The translations under genes and the position numbers were made by a program. Under the pieces are notes generated by a model. It made no database searches. It had not been told where the DNA came from and was given only the letters and a program-made list of their open reading frames with translations. From positions 434,001 to 498,000 of the forward strand of contig NZ_CP110644.1 in NCBI RefSeq assembly GCF_026153515.1: a stretch of 64,000 nt of DNA, written 5' to 3'. The stretch comes from Pseudomonas sp. KU26590. GTDB taxonomy: Bacteria > Pseudomonadota > Gammaproteobacteria > Pseudomonadales > Pseudomonadaceae. Of the stretch, positions 22,641-31,542 are shown one piece after another (position 1 is the stretch's first letter; the number at the start of each line of letters is the position of its first letter).

Positions 22641-23708
22641 ATGATTCGATCGAAAAAGGCCTGGCTGCAACGTAGCCTGCCGATGCTGGCGACTTTACTC
22701 CTCAGCGGCTGTTCCAGCCTTTCCTATTACTCGCAACTGGCCAGCGGCCAATTGGCCCTGTTGCGTGCGCGCGAGCCGGTCGCCGACGTCATCGCCGACC
22801 CGAATCGCGACCCCAAGCTGCGGGATCATCTGCTCAAATCGCAACAGGCCCGTGCGTTTGCGACCGAGCATCTGCATTTGCCGGATAACCGCAGCTACCG
22901 CCTTTATGCCGACATCCATCGCCCGTTTGTCGTCTGGAACGTCTTCGCGACGGGCGAATTTTCCCTGGATCCTGTCACCCATTGCTTCCCCATCGCCGGG
23001 TGCGTGGCCTACCGCGGCTATTACACCCAGGGCGCCGCCCGCGGGGACGCGGCTGTGCAGAAGCTTGCGGGCAAGGACGTGTATGTCAGCGGCGTGGAGG
23101 CGTATTCGACGCTCGGCTGGTTCGATGACCCGATCATCAGCTCGATGATGAACTGGGGCGATGAGCGACTGGCCACGCTGATCTTCCACGAGCTGGCGCA
23201 CCAGCGGTTTTACGTGAAGGACGACAGCGAGTTCAACGAGTCCTACGCCAGCTTTGTGGAGCAGGAAGGCACACGTCAGTGGCGCACGGCGCGTGGTCTG
23301 CCTGCCGAAGGTGGGTCTTCGGAAGCGCGGCGACGCGATCAACTTACCCAGCTGGCCCTCGACACCCGCGAGCGGCTAAAGGCGTTGTACGCCGAGCCGC
23401 TGAGTCCGCAGGTCATGCGCGAACGCAAGGCGGCTGAGTTCGAACGTTTTCGCAGCGAGTATCGGCAGTTGCGCGACAGCCAGTGGGGCGGCGACAAGCG
23501 TTTCGACGGCTGGGTGTATTCACCGATGAACAACGCACGCCTGCTGCCCATTGGTTTGTACGATCAGTGGGTGCCGGCGTTTGAAGCGCTGTTCAGGCAG
23601 GTGAACGGCGATTGGCCCGCGTTCTATTCGGCGGTGGAAAAGCTGGGCGGATTGCCTAAGGACGAACGCAAGGCGGTGCTGGAGCGGCTGGCCCAAAAAT
23701 CCACCTGA
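22641..23708 (+). CDS. Putative zinc aminopeptidase lipoprotein
   Basis: The 355-residue protein has a signal peptide with a lipobox (LLLSGC, Cys24) and belongs to the uncharacterised 'putative aminopeptidase' family (PF10023-like). The zinc-peptidase motif HELAH lies at about residues 183-187, followed by FNESYASFVEQEG, whose glutamate is a plausible third ligand. It is expected in the periplasm attached to a membrane. Substrate unknown. The gene is divergent from another lipoprotein gene. Confidence 0.86.
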   Translation: MIRSKKAWLQRSLPMLATLLLSGCSSLSYYSQLASGQLALLRAREPVADVIADPNRDPKLRDHLLKSQQARAFATEHLHLPDNRSYRLYADIHRPFVVWNVFATGEFSLDPVTHCFPIAGCVAYRGYYTQGAARGDAAVQKLAGKDVYVSGVEAYSTLGWFDDPIISSMMNWGDERLATLIFHELAHQRFYVKDDSEFNESYASFVEQEGTRQWRTARGLPAEGGSSEARRRDQLTQLALDTRERLKALYAEPLSPQVMRERKAAEFERFRSEYRQLRDSQWGGDKRFDGWVYSPMNNARLLPIGLYDQWVPAFEALFRQVNGDWPAFYSAVEKLGGLPKDERKAVLERLAQKST

Positions 23709-23748
23709 TGTCGGCACTGTTGTGATCGTTCCTACAGATTGAGTGCTC

Positions 23749-24399
23749 TCAGCTTTTGAGAAACGCCCGCTGCAGCGCGCTCACTGAATCAAAATGATAC
23801 GTCGGCGCCTCGGCCTGCAACTCCTCGCGGCTGCCGAATCCGTACCCCACCGCCGCCACGTCCAACCCGTTGCGCTTGCCGCCGATCAGGTCGTGTTTGC
23901 GGTCGCCAATCATCAGCGTCTGTTTCGGATCGAGTTGCTCTTCATGCAGCAAGTGCCGGATCAGCTCGACCTTGTCAGTGCGGGTGCCGTCCAGCTCGCT
24001 GCCATAGATCAGTTTGAAATGGCGCGCGAAGTCGAAATGCCGGGCGATTTCATGGGCGAACACCCAGGGTTTAGAGGTCGCGATGAACAGCGTGCGGCCC
24101 TGATCCGAGAGCATGTCCAGCAGTTCGAAAATCCCGTCGAACACCAGATTCTCGTAAAGGCCCGTGACCTTGAAGCGCTCCCGGTAAAAGCCCACCGCTT
24201 CCCAGGCCTTCGCTTCGTCGAAGTCGTAGGCGCGCATGAATTGCTGCAGCAGCGGCGGCCCGATGAAGTGCTCGAGCCGGGTGATGTCGGGTTCGTCGAT
24301 GCCCAGCTTGCTCAAGGCAAACTGGATGGAACGGGTGATGCCTTCGCGCGGGTCGGTCAGGGTGCCGTCCAGGTCGAACAGGATATTCTGGTAATGCAT
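23749..24399 (-). CDS. HAD-superfamily phosphatase (phosphoglycolate phosphatase/5'-nucleotidase-like)
   Basis: The 216-residue protein has all HAD motifs: DLDGTLTDP (nucleophile and acid Asp, residues 9-13), a Thr/Ser motif (FIATSKPW), the catalytic Lys region and GDRKHDLIGG. It is a HAD-IA (Gph-like) enzyme with a helical cap. Phosphoglycolate phosphatases and nucleotide phosphatases share this pattern, so the substrate cannot be named. It is followed eight bases later by the gamma carbonic anhydrase-like gene upstream on the same strand, so they likely form one operon. Confidence 0.9.
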   Translation of the reverse strand: MHYQNILFDLDGTLTDPREGITRSIQFALSKLGIDEPDITRLEHFIGPPLLQQFMRAYDFDEAKAWEAVGFYRERFKVTGLYENLVFDGIFELLDMLSDQGRTLFIATSKPWVFAHEIARHFDFARHFKLIYGSELDGTRTDKVELIRHLLHEEQLDPKQTLMIGDRKHDLIGGKRNGLDVAAVGYGFGSREELQAEAPTYHFDSVSALQRAFLKS

Positions 24400-24407
24400 G
24401 TGTGCTC

Positions 24408-24956
24408 TCAGCAGGGTTTGTCGAAGCCTTCGGCCAGGTGCTGGTCTTTCAGCTTCACGTAATTGGTCGCGCTGTAGGGGAAGAAGGCGATCTCTTTTTC
24501 GGTCAGCGGGCGCATCTGCTTCACCGGACGCCCGACGTAGAGAAACCCGCTCTCCAGGCGCTTGCCGGGCGGGACCAGACTGCCCGCGCCGATGATCACC
24601 TCGTCCTCCACCACCGCGCCGTCCATGATCGTGGTGCCCATGCCGATCAGAATGCGATTGCCGACGGCGCAGCCGTGCAGCATGACCTTGTGGCCGATAG
24701 TGACCTCATCGCCGATCAACAGCGGAAAACCGTCGGGGTTGAACGGCCCGGCGTGGGTGATGTGCAGCACACTGCCGTCCTGCACGCTGGTCCGCGCGCC
24801 GATGCGGATGCGGTGCATGTCGCCCCGAATGACCGTCAGCGGCCAGACCGAACTGTCGGCGCCGATTTCGACATCGCCGATCACAACCGCCGAATGATCG
24901 ACAAACGCCCGCTCGCCAAGGGTTGGGGTGTGGTTCTGGAACGTGCGAATGGCCAC
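24408..24956 (-). CDS. Gamma-carbonic anhydrase-like hexapeptide protein (YrdA family)
   Basis: The 182-residue protein is a left-handed beta-helix protein with hexapeptide repeats (VVIGDVEIGADSSVWP, RIRIGARTSVQDGSVLH, VTIGHKVMLHGCAVGN). Three zinc-ligand histidines (MHRI, TIGHKV, MLHGC region) match gamma-class carbonic anhydrases and YrdA/PaaY. Catalytic activity varies in this group. It lies upstream of the HAD phosphatase gene on the same strand and diverges from prlC. Confidence 0.92.
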   Translation of the reverse strand: MAIRTFQNHTPTLGERAFVDHSAVVIGDVEIGADSSVWPLTVIRGDMHRIRIGARTSVQDGSVLHITHAGPFNPDGFPLLIGDEVTIGHKVMLHGCAVGNRILIGMGTTIMDGAVVEDEVIIGAGSLVPPGKRLESGFLYVGRPVKQMRPLTEKEIAFFPYSATNYVKLKDQHLAEGFDKPC

Positions 24957-25046
24957 GATAGGCTCCTTCTCTGGCGCCGATAGCTGCGGTCGGCGCCGAT
25001 TCTAATTAAGATGCGTGGGTGTTTCTTTTAGCCAAGGTGCCAAACC

Positions 25047-27098
25047 GTGAGCGCGAACAACCCTCTGTTGCAATCCTACGACCTGCCACCTTTCTCGGCG
25101 ATTCGCGCCGAGCATGTAAAACCTGCCATCGAACAGATTCTCGCCGACAACCGCTTCGCGATTGCCGACATACTCACCAAACAAGGTTCGCAGCCTACAT
25201 GGGCTGGCCTGGTGCTGGCGATGGACGAACTCAATGATCGCCTGGGCGCCGCCTGGAGCCCGGTCAGTCACCTGAACGCCGTATGCAATAGCGCGGAACT
25301 GCGCGAAGCCTATGAGTCTTGCCTGCCAGCACTGAGCGCCTACTCGACCGAGATGGGCCAGAACCGTGAGCTGTTCCAGGCCTTCGAAGCCCTGGCCAAT
25401 AGCTCGGAAGCAGTGAATTTCGACGTCGCACAGAAGACCATTCTTGAGCAATCGCTGCGCGACTTCCGTTTGTCGGGCATCGACCTGCCGCCGGACCAGC
25501 AAAAACGCTACGCCGAAGTGCAGAGCAAGCTGTCCGAACTGGGCAGTCAGTTCTCCAACCAGTTGCTTGACGCGACCCAAGCCTGGAGCAAGCACGTCAC
25601 AGATGAGGCCGCCCTCGCCGGCCTGACCGATTCGGCCAAGGCGCAGATGGCGGCCGCTGCCCAGGCGAAAGACCTGGAAGGCTACCTGATTACGCTCGAG
25701 TTCCCGAGCTACTACGCCGTGATGACCTATGCCGAAGACCGCGCGCTGCGTGAAGAGGTCTACGCGGCGTATTGCACCCGCGCGTCTGACCAGGGTCCGA
25801 ACGCTGGCAAGAACGACAACGGCCCGATCATGGAACAGATTCTCGATCTGCGTCAGGAACTGGCCAAACTGCTGGGTTTCGCCAGCTTCTCCGAGCTGAG
25901 CCTGGCTACCAAAATGGCCGAGTCCAGCGATCACGTTCTCAGCTTCCTCCGTGATCTGGCCAAGCGCAGCAAGCCGTTTGCCGTTCAGGATCTGCAGCAG
26001 TTGAAAGCCTATGCCGCCGAACAAGGCTGCCCGGACCTGCAAAGCTGGGACAGCGGTTTCTATGGCGAGAAGCTGCGCGAACAACGCTACAGCGTTTCCC
26101 AGGAAGCCCTGCGCGCCTACTTCCCGGTCGACAAAGTGCTGACCGGCCTGTTCGCGATCGTACAAAAACTGTACGGCATCGAAATCGCCGAGCAGAAGGG
26201 CTTCGATACTTGGCACCCGGACGTTCGCCTGTTCGAAATCAAGGAAAACGGCCAGCACGTCGGCCGCTTCTTCTTTGATCTCTACGCTCGCGCCAACAAG
26301 CGTGGCGGCGCCTGGATGGACGGCGCCCGCGATCGTCGTCGCACCGCTGAAGGCACATTGCAAAGCCCGGTCGCCAACCTGGTCTGTAACTTCACCCCGG
26401 CGGTCAGCGGCAAGCCCGCGCTGCTCACCCACGATGAAGTCACCACTCTGTTCCATGAATTCGGCCACGGCCTGCACCACCTGCTGACCCGCGTCGAACA
26501 CGCGGGCGCGTCAGGCATCAATGGCGTGGCTTGGGATGCGGTCGAGCTGCCAAGTCAGTTCATGGAAAACTGGTGCTGGGAGCCCGAAGGCCTGGCCCTG
26601 ATTTCCGGCCATTACGAAACCGGTGAGCCGCTGCCTCAGGACCTCCTGGAGAAAATGCTGGCGGCGAAGAACTTCCAGTCCGGCCTGATGATGGTCCGCC
26701 AGCTGGAATTTTCGCTGTTCGACTTTGAACTGCACGCCACCCATGGGGACGGCCGCACCACGCTGCAAGTGCTCGAAGGCGTGCGTGACGAGGTGTCGGT
26801 GATGCGTCCGCCGGCGTACAACCGCTTCCCGAACAGCTTCGCCCACATCTTTGCCGGCGGTTATGCGGCGGGCTACTACAGCTACAAGTGGGCCGAAGTG
26901 CTGTCCGCCGATGCGTTCTCGAAGTTCGAGGAAGAAGGTGTGTTCAACGAGCAGACGGGCCGGGCGTTCCGTGAGGCCATTCTGGCGCGCGGCGGGTCCC
27001 AGGCACCGATGGTGCTGTTCGTCGACTTCCGCGGACGCGAGCCGTCGATTGACGCACTCTTGCGCCATTCGGGGTTGAGTGAGGAAGCGGCAGCATGA
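25047..27098 (+). CDS. prlC: Oligopeptidase A
   Basis: The 683-residue M3 metallopeptidase has the zinc motif HEFGH at residues 470-474 with surrounding TLFHEFGHGLHHLLTRVEH and the downstream Glu of the family. It is a cytoplasmic enzyme that degrades oligopeptides, including cleaved signal peptides. No signal peptide is seen. It overlaps the YheV gene by four bases (ATGA), a conserved pair in Pseudomonas and enterics. Confidence 0.97.
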   Translation: MSANNPLLQSYDLPPFSAIRAEHVKPAIEQILADNRFAIADILTKQGSQPTWAGLVLAMDELNDRLGAAWSPVSHLNAVCNSAELREAYESCLPALSAYSTEMGQNRELFQAFEALANSSEAVNFDVAQKTILEQSLRDFRLSGIDLPPDQQKRYAEVQSKLSELGSQFSNQLLDATQAWSKHVTDEAALAGLTDSAKAQMAAAAQAKDLEGYLITLEFPSYYAVMTYAEDRALREEVYAAYCTRASDQGPNAGKNDNGPIMEQILDLRQELAKLLGFASFSELSLATKMAESSDHVLSFLRDLAKRSKPFAVQDLQQLKAYAAEQGCPDLQSWDSGFYGEKLREQRYSVSQEALRAYFPVDKVLTGLFAIVQKLYGIEIAEQKGFDTWHPDVRLFEIKENGQHVGRFFFDLYARANKRGGAWMDGARDRRRTAEGTLQSPVANLVCNFTPAVSGKPALLTHDEVTTLFHEFGHGLHHLLTRVEHAGASGINGVAWDAVELPSQFMENWCWEPEGLALISGHYETGEPLPQDLLEKMLAAKNFQSGLMMVRQLEFSLFDFELHATHGDGRTTLQVLEGVRDEVSVMRPPAYNRFPNSFAHIFAGGYAAGYYSYKWAEVLSADAFSKFEEEGVFNEQTGRAFREAILARGGSQAPMVLFVDFRGREPSIDALLRHSGLSEEAAA

Positions 27099-27382
27099 CC
27101 GAAACACCGCAGGTGATTACCAAGAAACGCTTCATCGCCGGGGCCGTCTGCCCGGCGTGCAGCGAGCCTGATAAGTTGATGATGTGGAACGAAGACGACG
27201 TGCCGCACCGTGAATGCGTGCACTGCGGTTATTCCGACACCCTCAATGCGCAGGGGCAATCGATCCCCAAAGAACTCGGCACACGGGTGAACAAGCCTGT
27301 GGTGAAGCCGGCTGATCCCAAGGTCCAGGGCGTGCAGTTTTTCCCGAATCCGAAGCTGAAGAAACCGGTTGATCCGAGTTGA
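27095..27382 (+). CDS. yheV: YheV-family zinc-ribbon protein
   Basis: The 95-residue protein has two CxxC-like pairs (AVCPACSEPDK and RECVHCGYSD) that make a zinc ribbon, then a basic proline-rich tail. Function is unknown. It is coupled to prlC and followed by a strong terminator. Confidence 0.93.
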   Translation: MTETPQVITKKRFIAGAVCPACSEPDKLMMWNEDDVPHRECVHCGYSDTLNAQGQSIPKELGTRVNKPVVKPADPKVQGVQFFPNPKLKKPVDPS

Positions 27383-27394
27383 CGTGATCTTGGA

Positions 27395-27431
27395 TAAAAA
27401 AAGGGATACCCGTCGTGGGTATCCCTTTTTT
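27395..27431. terminator. Bidirectional terminator
   Basis: AAGGGATACCC and GGGTATCCCTT pair around a CGTC-type loop, flanked by an A run and a T run. It ends prlC-yheV and the convergent PI-PLC-like gene. Confidence 0.94.
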
Positions 27432-27445
27432 ATAGCGTTTGTGGA

Positions 27446-29086
27446 TTACCGTGCGCCGCCGATATAACCGAAAGAGATTTTGCCACCGATGGCCTTGGTG
27501 TAATTCGTCACTTTAACGTCGCTGTTTGAATAGCTGCTGTTGAAGCTCGGGATGACGACGGGAAGGGTAATGTCGCGCAGAACCTCCACAGTCGTCCGCC
27601 CCTCGTTGAAATCACCTTGGGGATGGCCCGTGAGCGTGAAAGACGTGCCCGCTTTGGCCTTGATGATTCTGGCAGACTGGATTTCATCGTTGGAGCAGCC
27701 AAAGCTGTTGCTCTTCATCTTCATGTTGTAACTGGAGCTGAAAGGAATCACGCAATCCAGGTTCTGACTGGCATGGGTGCCCTCGTAGAACGCCACCGAT
27801 GCATCGGAAAAGTCGGTGGGTGTCCGGCTGATGACAATGCGCGACGTCTTGCCATCAAGCCCGTTGTTGTGGTTATAAACGGCCTGGTAATCGCTGTTGC
27901 TCGCGTCGGACTCGAAACTCGGGATGACCACACGCTCGCGAATTCCAATGTTGCGTTTCACATCGATGGTGATGTGATCGTCCTGAGTACTGCCGCTGCC
28001 ACTGTCGAACAACTGAAGACGAGTTCCGCTGGCAACACCCGATAAAGACATCGACCTCGCCTCATCATTTTCACAGCCGTTGTCCTTGCGATTAACCACC
28101 CCGGGACGCGCAGGAATCACGCAGACAATGTCTTGAGACCGGGTCGCATTTCGGCCTTCATGCAGGAAGATCCCGCCATTGTTGAGCGCAGCCGTATATC
28201 GCTGGGTTTCGCCGCTCTTGTAGTTGTTGATGCCAACGTAGTTGGGTGTAACAGCACAGTTGTCTTCGCGGCGCTTGAGGTAAGTCAGGTTGTTGTCGTA
28301 GCTGGCTGAGTCGAAGACAGTGGAAGTGCCCGGGTGAAACTGGTTCATCAGGAACAGCCGTTTCCATTGCTTGCCCGTCGAGCCGGCAACCTTCTCAGTG
28401 TTGAGGGGTAAACTGCCCCAGCGCGTGGGGCAAGACCAGTCGTGTGTGCTTTCAATGCTGCTGGCAATGTTCCCCAGAGTGTCCCACTTGTTCTGCACAA
28501 TCCAATCCTGATCAAACATAACCGTGATCTTTCTGCCCTGGACCCAGTAGTCGCCTGCGACCTCGCGTTTGTCTGTGAACAGGATCAGGCGGTTATTTCG
28601 TGCTGCCATCTGGTTGAGCGTCGGCCACCGATCCGCAGCGAAGTTTGCCGGGTCGAATGAAACACTCGCCAGCTCTGGCAAGGTATTGAATACCTCCTGA
28701 AGGTGTTCCCGCTTGACGTAGGTTTCAAGGAACAGCGTCACAACCTCACGGGGATTGCTTTGCAGGAAAGGCAGAAATTCTTTTTTCAAGTGAGTGGATA
28801 ACGATCCATAGCAGGCTATTTGCTTATGGCACACTTTGATACGTTCTTCAGGGCGAGGGTTTGAAGCTTCGACATAAAGATCAAGCATGAAACCCCGGAC
28901 GCCATCATTGAGCTGGGCCGGCATTTCCTTCAGGTTTTGATTGATCTTTTCATAGGAATTGTGGGAGGTGACCCAACTGTATTCATTGAAGGGTTTATCT
29001 CGCGAATCGAGCGTCGTCGCGTAGGCGTTGAGCGTGCCGAGGCTAAAGAGCGTCGCCAGCGCACACGCCGGGTAATTGAATGTCAT
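27446..29086 (-). CDS. Secreted PI-PLC-X-domain protein with duplicated C-terminal module
   Basis: Starting at MTFNYPACALATLFSLGTLNAYA (signal peptide) gives 546 residues. Residues about 30-300 match the phosphatidylinositol-specific phospholipase C X domain: SHNSYEK with His42, a conserved RGFMLDLY and the second His region KVCHKQIACYGS (His87). Residues about 305-430 and 431-546 are two copies of one module (shared DIVCVIP/NLDCVIP, GCENDE/GCSNDE, VVIPSF and SNSD blocks), possibly a beta/gamma-crystallin-like or carbohydrate-binding fold. The enzyme is expected outside the cell or in the periplasm and may act on inositol lipids or related phosphodiesters. A related lectin-type toxin or adhesin role is possible. 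The longer upstream frame was rejected. Confidence 0.82.
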   Translation of the reverse strand: MTFNYPACALATLFSLGTLNAYATTLDSRDKPFNEYSWVTSHNSYEKINQNLKEMPAQLNDGVRGFMLDLYVEASNPRPEERIKVCHKQIACYGSLSTHLKKEFLPFLQSNPREVVTLFLETYVKREHLQEVFNTLPELASVSFDPANFAADRWPTLNQMAARNNRLILFTDKREVAGDYWVQGRKITVMFDQDWIVQNKWDTLGNIASSIESTHDWSCPTRWGSLPLNTEKVAGSTGKQWKRLFLMNQFHPGTSTVFDSASYDNNLTYLKRREDNCAVTPNYVGINNYKSGETQRYTAALNNGGIFLHEGRNATRSQDIVCVIPARPGVVNRKDNGCENDEARSMSLSGVASGTRLQLFDSGSGSTQDDHITIDVKRNIGIRERVVIPSFESDASNSDYQAVYNHNNGLDGKTSRIVISRTPTDFSDASVAFYEGTHASQNLDCVIPFSSSYNMKMKSNSFGCSNDEIQSARIIKAKAGTSFTLTGHPQGDFNEGRTTVEVLRDITLPVVIPSFNSSYSNSDVKVTNYTKAIGGKISFGYIGGAR

Positions 29087-29275
29087 TGTCGAAATCCTTT
29101 TCGATAGGGTGTTTCTGGTAAACGTTGGATGGCTCCATGCCGTTATTGGCATGTGCTGAGTAATAGTTATGTTTTGCGTGATTGCAAACCTCACGCTGTT
29201 CAGTTGTATTGCAAGATGCAAAGTTGATGAGCGCTGTTAGATACCGTGGGTTGCCAACGGTGCTCATGCATAGCG

Positions 29276-29929
29276 CTAATTGATCATGCCTGCTTTGCGC
29301 GACAAGCCTTTGATCGCACAAAGGGCAAACACGCTAGTGCTGCACGCACCGCTGTCCATTGCTGACTTCAGCGCCGCCAAATCGACAGTGTTGATGTAGG
29401 CAATCCCGCGCTTGAGGCTGTCTTCGTCGCCATACCCGCCATGTTCCATCTCATCCAGCGCTGCCTGTTTGCTCCAGCCCTGGGCAACGATGCGGTACAT
29501 CGCTGCCACCAGGCCGGTCCGGTCCAGGCCGTGCTTGCAGTGGATCAGCACCGGCCCGTTTTGCTGGGCGGTCTGGATAGCCCGAAGGCTTTCAATCACA
29601 TCGGCGTCGTCGATGTGCACCACCTGCAGCGGAATCTGCACCTGCGCCACGGAGGTGTCGGACAGCCATTTGCTATCACTTTCCTTGAGGAAGTTGATCA
29701 CTGTGTGCACGCCAAGCTGCTGCAGAAGCGGCTGCGCTGCAGCGTCCGGCTGGCGACTGCGGTAAAGCGTCGGCGTGATCTGGTAGAGGTTGTAGTGGGG
29801 GTCGATGAGTTGCGCCCACTGCGCCGGGCGTGACGATTGCACCGGTGAAACATTCTCGGCCTGAGCGAGAGAGGCAGATGAAACGGCCAGCAGCAGGAGG
29901 AGTTGGGCAGCGAGCGGGCGAAGGCGCAT
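29276..29929 (-). CDS. Secreted dual-specificity/tyrosine phosphatase-like protein
   Basis: The 217-residue protein starts with a signal peptide (MRLRPLAAQLLLLLAVSSASLAQA) and carries the CX5R phosphatase loop in VLIHCKHGLDRTGLVAA, with the general-acid region VVHIDDADVI upstream. This is a DSP/PTP-like cysteine phosphatase of the periplasmic or extracellular kind. It lies 190 bp from the PI-PLC-like gene on the same strand; a joint role in phospholipid or inositol metabolism is possible but unproven. Confidence 0.85.
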   Translation of the reverse strand: MRLRPLAAQLLLLLAVSSASLAQAENVSPVQSSRPAQWAQLIDPHYNLYQITPTLYRSRQPDAAAQPLLQQLGVHTVINFLKESDSKWLSDTSVAQVQIPLQVVHIDDADVIESLRAIQTAQQNGPVLIHCKHGLDRTGLVAAMYRIVAQGWSKQAALDEMEHGGYGDEDSLKRGIAYINTVDLAALKSAMDSGACSTSVFALCAIKGLSRKAGMIN

Positions 29930-30123
29930 GGAAAACGTACCGTGGAAATCAGCTGTTTATCGATGGGGCAAGTTTTCGCTGTGCAGGGTCAAGGCGCTGT
30001 GAGGCGCGTGTCAAAAGTTAGTGAAAGCCGTTGATCGGCGGCGGGATGTTTTTCCGGGTTTTGACGTAAAGGGCATGTGCGTTTCGCGATACTGTATGCA
30101 TAACCAGTTACCAAGGAGCCGTC

Positions 30124-31182
30124 ATGCCCATTCAGTTGCCCCCGCGTGGGCGCGGCACCGCGACCAATCCGCATAACCGCTTTGCGCCCAACCGATCCGT
30201 GGCCGAGGACGACGGCTGGTACCAGGAAGTGCCGCTGACCCAGGGCACCACGGTCACGCTGGAAACCGCCAAGAGCATCATCGCGCGCAACTCGTCGCCG
30301 GATATTCCTTTCGACCGCTCGATCAATCCGTACCGCGGATGCGAGCACGGCTGTATTTATTGCTACGCCAGACCAAGCCACGCTTATTGGGACATGTCGC
30401 CCGGGCTGGACTTCGAAACCAGACTGATCGCCAAAACCAATGCTGCTGCCCTGTTGGAGCAGCAGTTGTCCAAGCCAGGCTACAGCGTCGCGCCGATCAC
30501 CCTGGGCGCGAACACTGATCCCTATCAGCCCATCGAGCGCGAATACAAATTGAGCCGGGCGACGCTGCAAGTGCTGCTGCGCTATCGCCATCCGGTGACG
30601 ATCATCACCAAGGGCTCGCTGATTCTCCGGGATCTGGATCTGCTGGCCGAGCTGGCGAAGTTGCGGCTGGTGTCGGTGTTCATCAGCCTCACGACGCTGG
30701 ACGATGAGCTCAAGCGCATCCTTGAACCCCGGGCTGCCGCGCCCAAGGCCAGGCTACGGGCAATCCGGGTCTTGCGCGATGCCGGTGTGCCGGTGGGCGT
30801 TTTGCTGGCGCCGATGATTCCGATGATCAATGACATGGAGCTGGAGAAGCTGATGGCCGAGGCCAAGGCAGCCGGCGCATTGAGTGCGAGCTATGTGATG
30901 CTCCGTCTGCCGCTGGAGGTTGCCCCGTTGTTCGAAGAGTGGCTCCAGGCGCATTATCCGCAGAGGGCCGAGCATGTGATGAGCCTGGTAAGGCAGAGCC
31001 GCGGCGGTGAGGTGTACGACAGCCGCTTTGGCTCGCGAATGCGCGGCGAGGGAGTATTTGCAGAACTGCTGGCGCAGCGTTACAGCCTCGCCATCAAGAA
31101 GCACGGCTTGAACCGGCGGGAGAGTTTTCAGCTGGACTGCAGCGCGTTTTGCCCGCATGGCGGTCAGATGTCGCTGTTGTGA
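30124..31182 (+). CDS. PA0069-family radical SAM protein
   Basis: The 352-residue protein has the radical-SAM cluster motif CX3CX2C in RGCEHGCIYCYARPSH and a SplB-like barrel. It is one of the PA0069 family of uncharacterised radical SAM proteins, related to spore photoproduct lyase. The start at 30124 follows AAGGAG six bases upstream. Reaction unknown. The gene is flanked by a REPIN downstream. Confidence 0.9.
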   Translation: MPIQLPPRGRGTATNPHNRFAPNRSVAEDDGWYQEVPLTQGTTVTLETAKSIIARNSSPDIPFDRSINPYRGCEHGCIYCYARPSHAYWDMSPGLDFETRLIAKTNAAALLEQQLSKPGYSVAPITLGANTDPYQPIEREYKLSRATLQVLLRYRHPVTIITKGSLILRDLDLLAELAKLRLVSVFISLTTLDDELKRILEPRAAAPKARLRAIRVLRDAGVPVGVLLAPMIPMINDMELEKLMAEAKAAGALSASYVMLRLPLEVAPLFEEWLQAHYPQRAEHVMSLVRQSRGGEVYDSRFGSRMRGEGVFAELLAQRYSLAIKKHGLNRRESFQLDCSAFCPHGGQMSLL

Positions 31183-31242
31183 CTCGGGTGGCGTCTTACA
31201 GCGCGAGATTGCTGATCTTGCGGCGTGAGACGCGTTGTCCTT

Positions 31243-31329
31243 GTAGGAGCGCGCTTGCCCGCGATTGCGGTCTTTCAGTATAAAAAATGGCAACAGACAG
31301 CAAGCGTTCGCGGGCAAGCGCGCTCCTAC
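31243..31329. repeat. REPIN type A, copy 5
   Basis: GTAGGAGCGCGCTTGCCCGCG and CGCGGGCAAGCGCGCTCCTAC flank about 45 bp. This is the one type A copy between two genes read in the same direction. The rest of the 31183-31542 gap is AT-richer promoter-like DNA with a weak imperfect dyad near 31444-31476 but no clear operator. Confidence 0.9.
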
Positions 31330-31542
31330 AGCTTTCGGCGCGAGCTTGCGGTTTAGATTTTCTAACGCAAGACCCGCGATCTAGAGCCACGCATTCAGTT
31401 TCAATTAAGTTTGCGCCGTTAAGGTGAGTCGGAAGTGACCGATTGGTCTTGTAAGAAAAGTTACGCAAGAAGACCAGAAAAAAGTGGGTCATCCACAGGA
31501 TTCGCCGGAAAATCCACTTAAATCCGTCAGAGAGGATGAAAC

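Noticed and set aside
25002..26501. 499-codon open frame antisense to prlC
   Set aside because: Shadow frame; the sense strand encodes a full M3 peptidase with its HEFGH motif.
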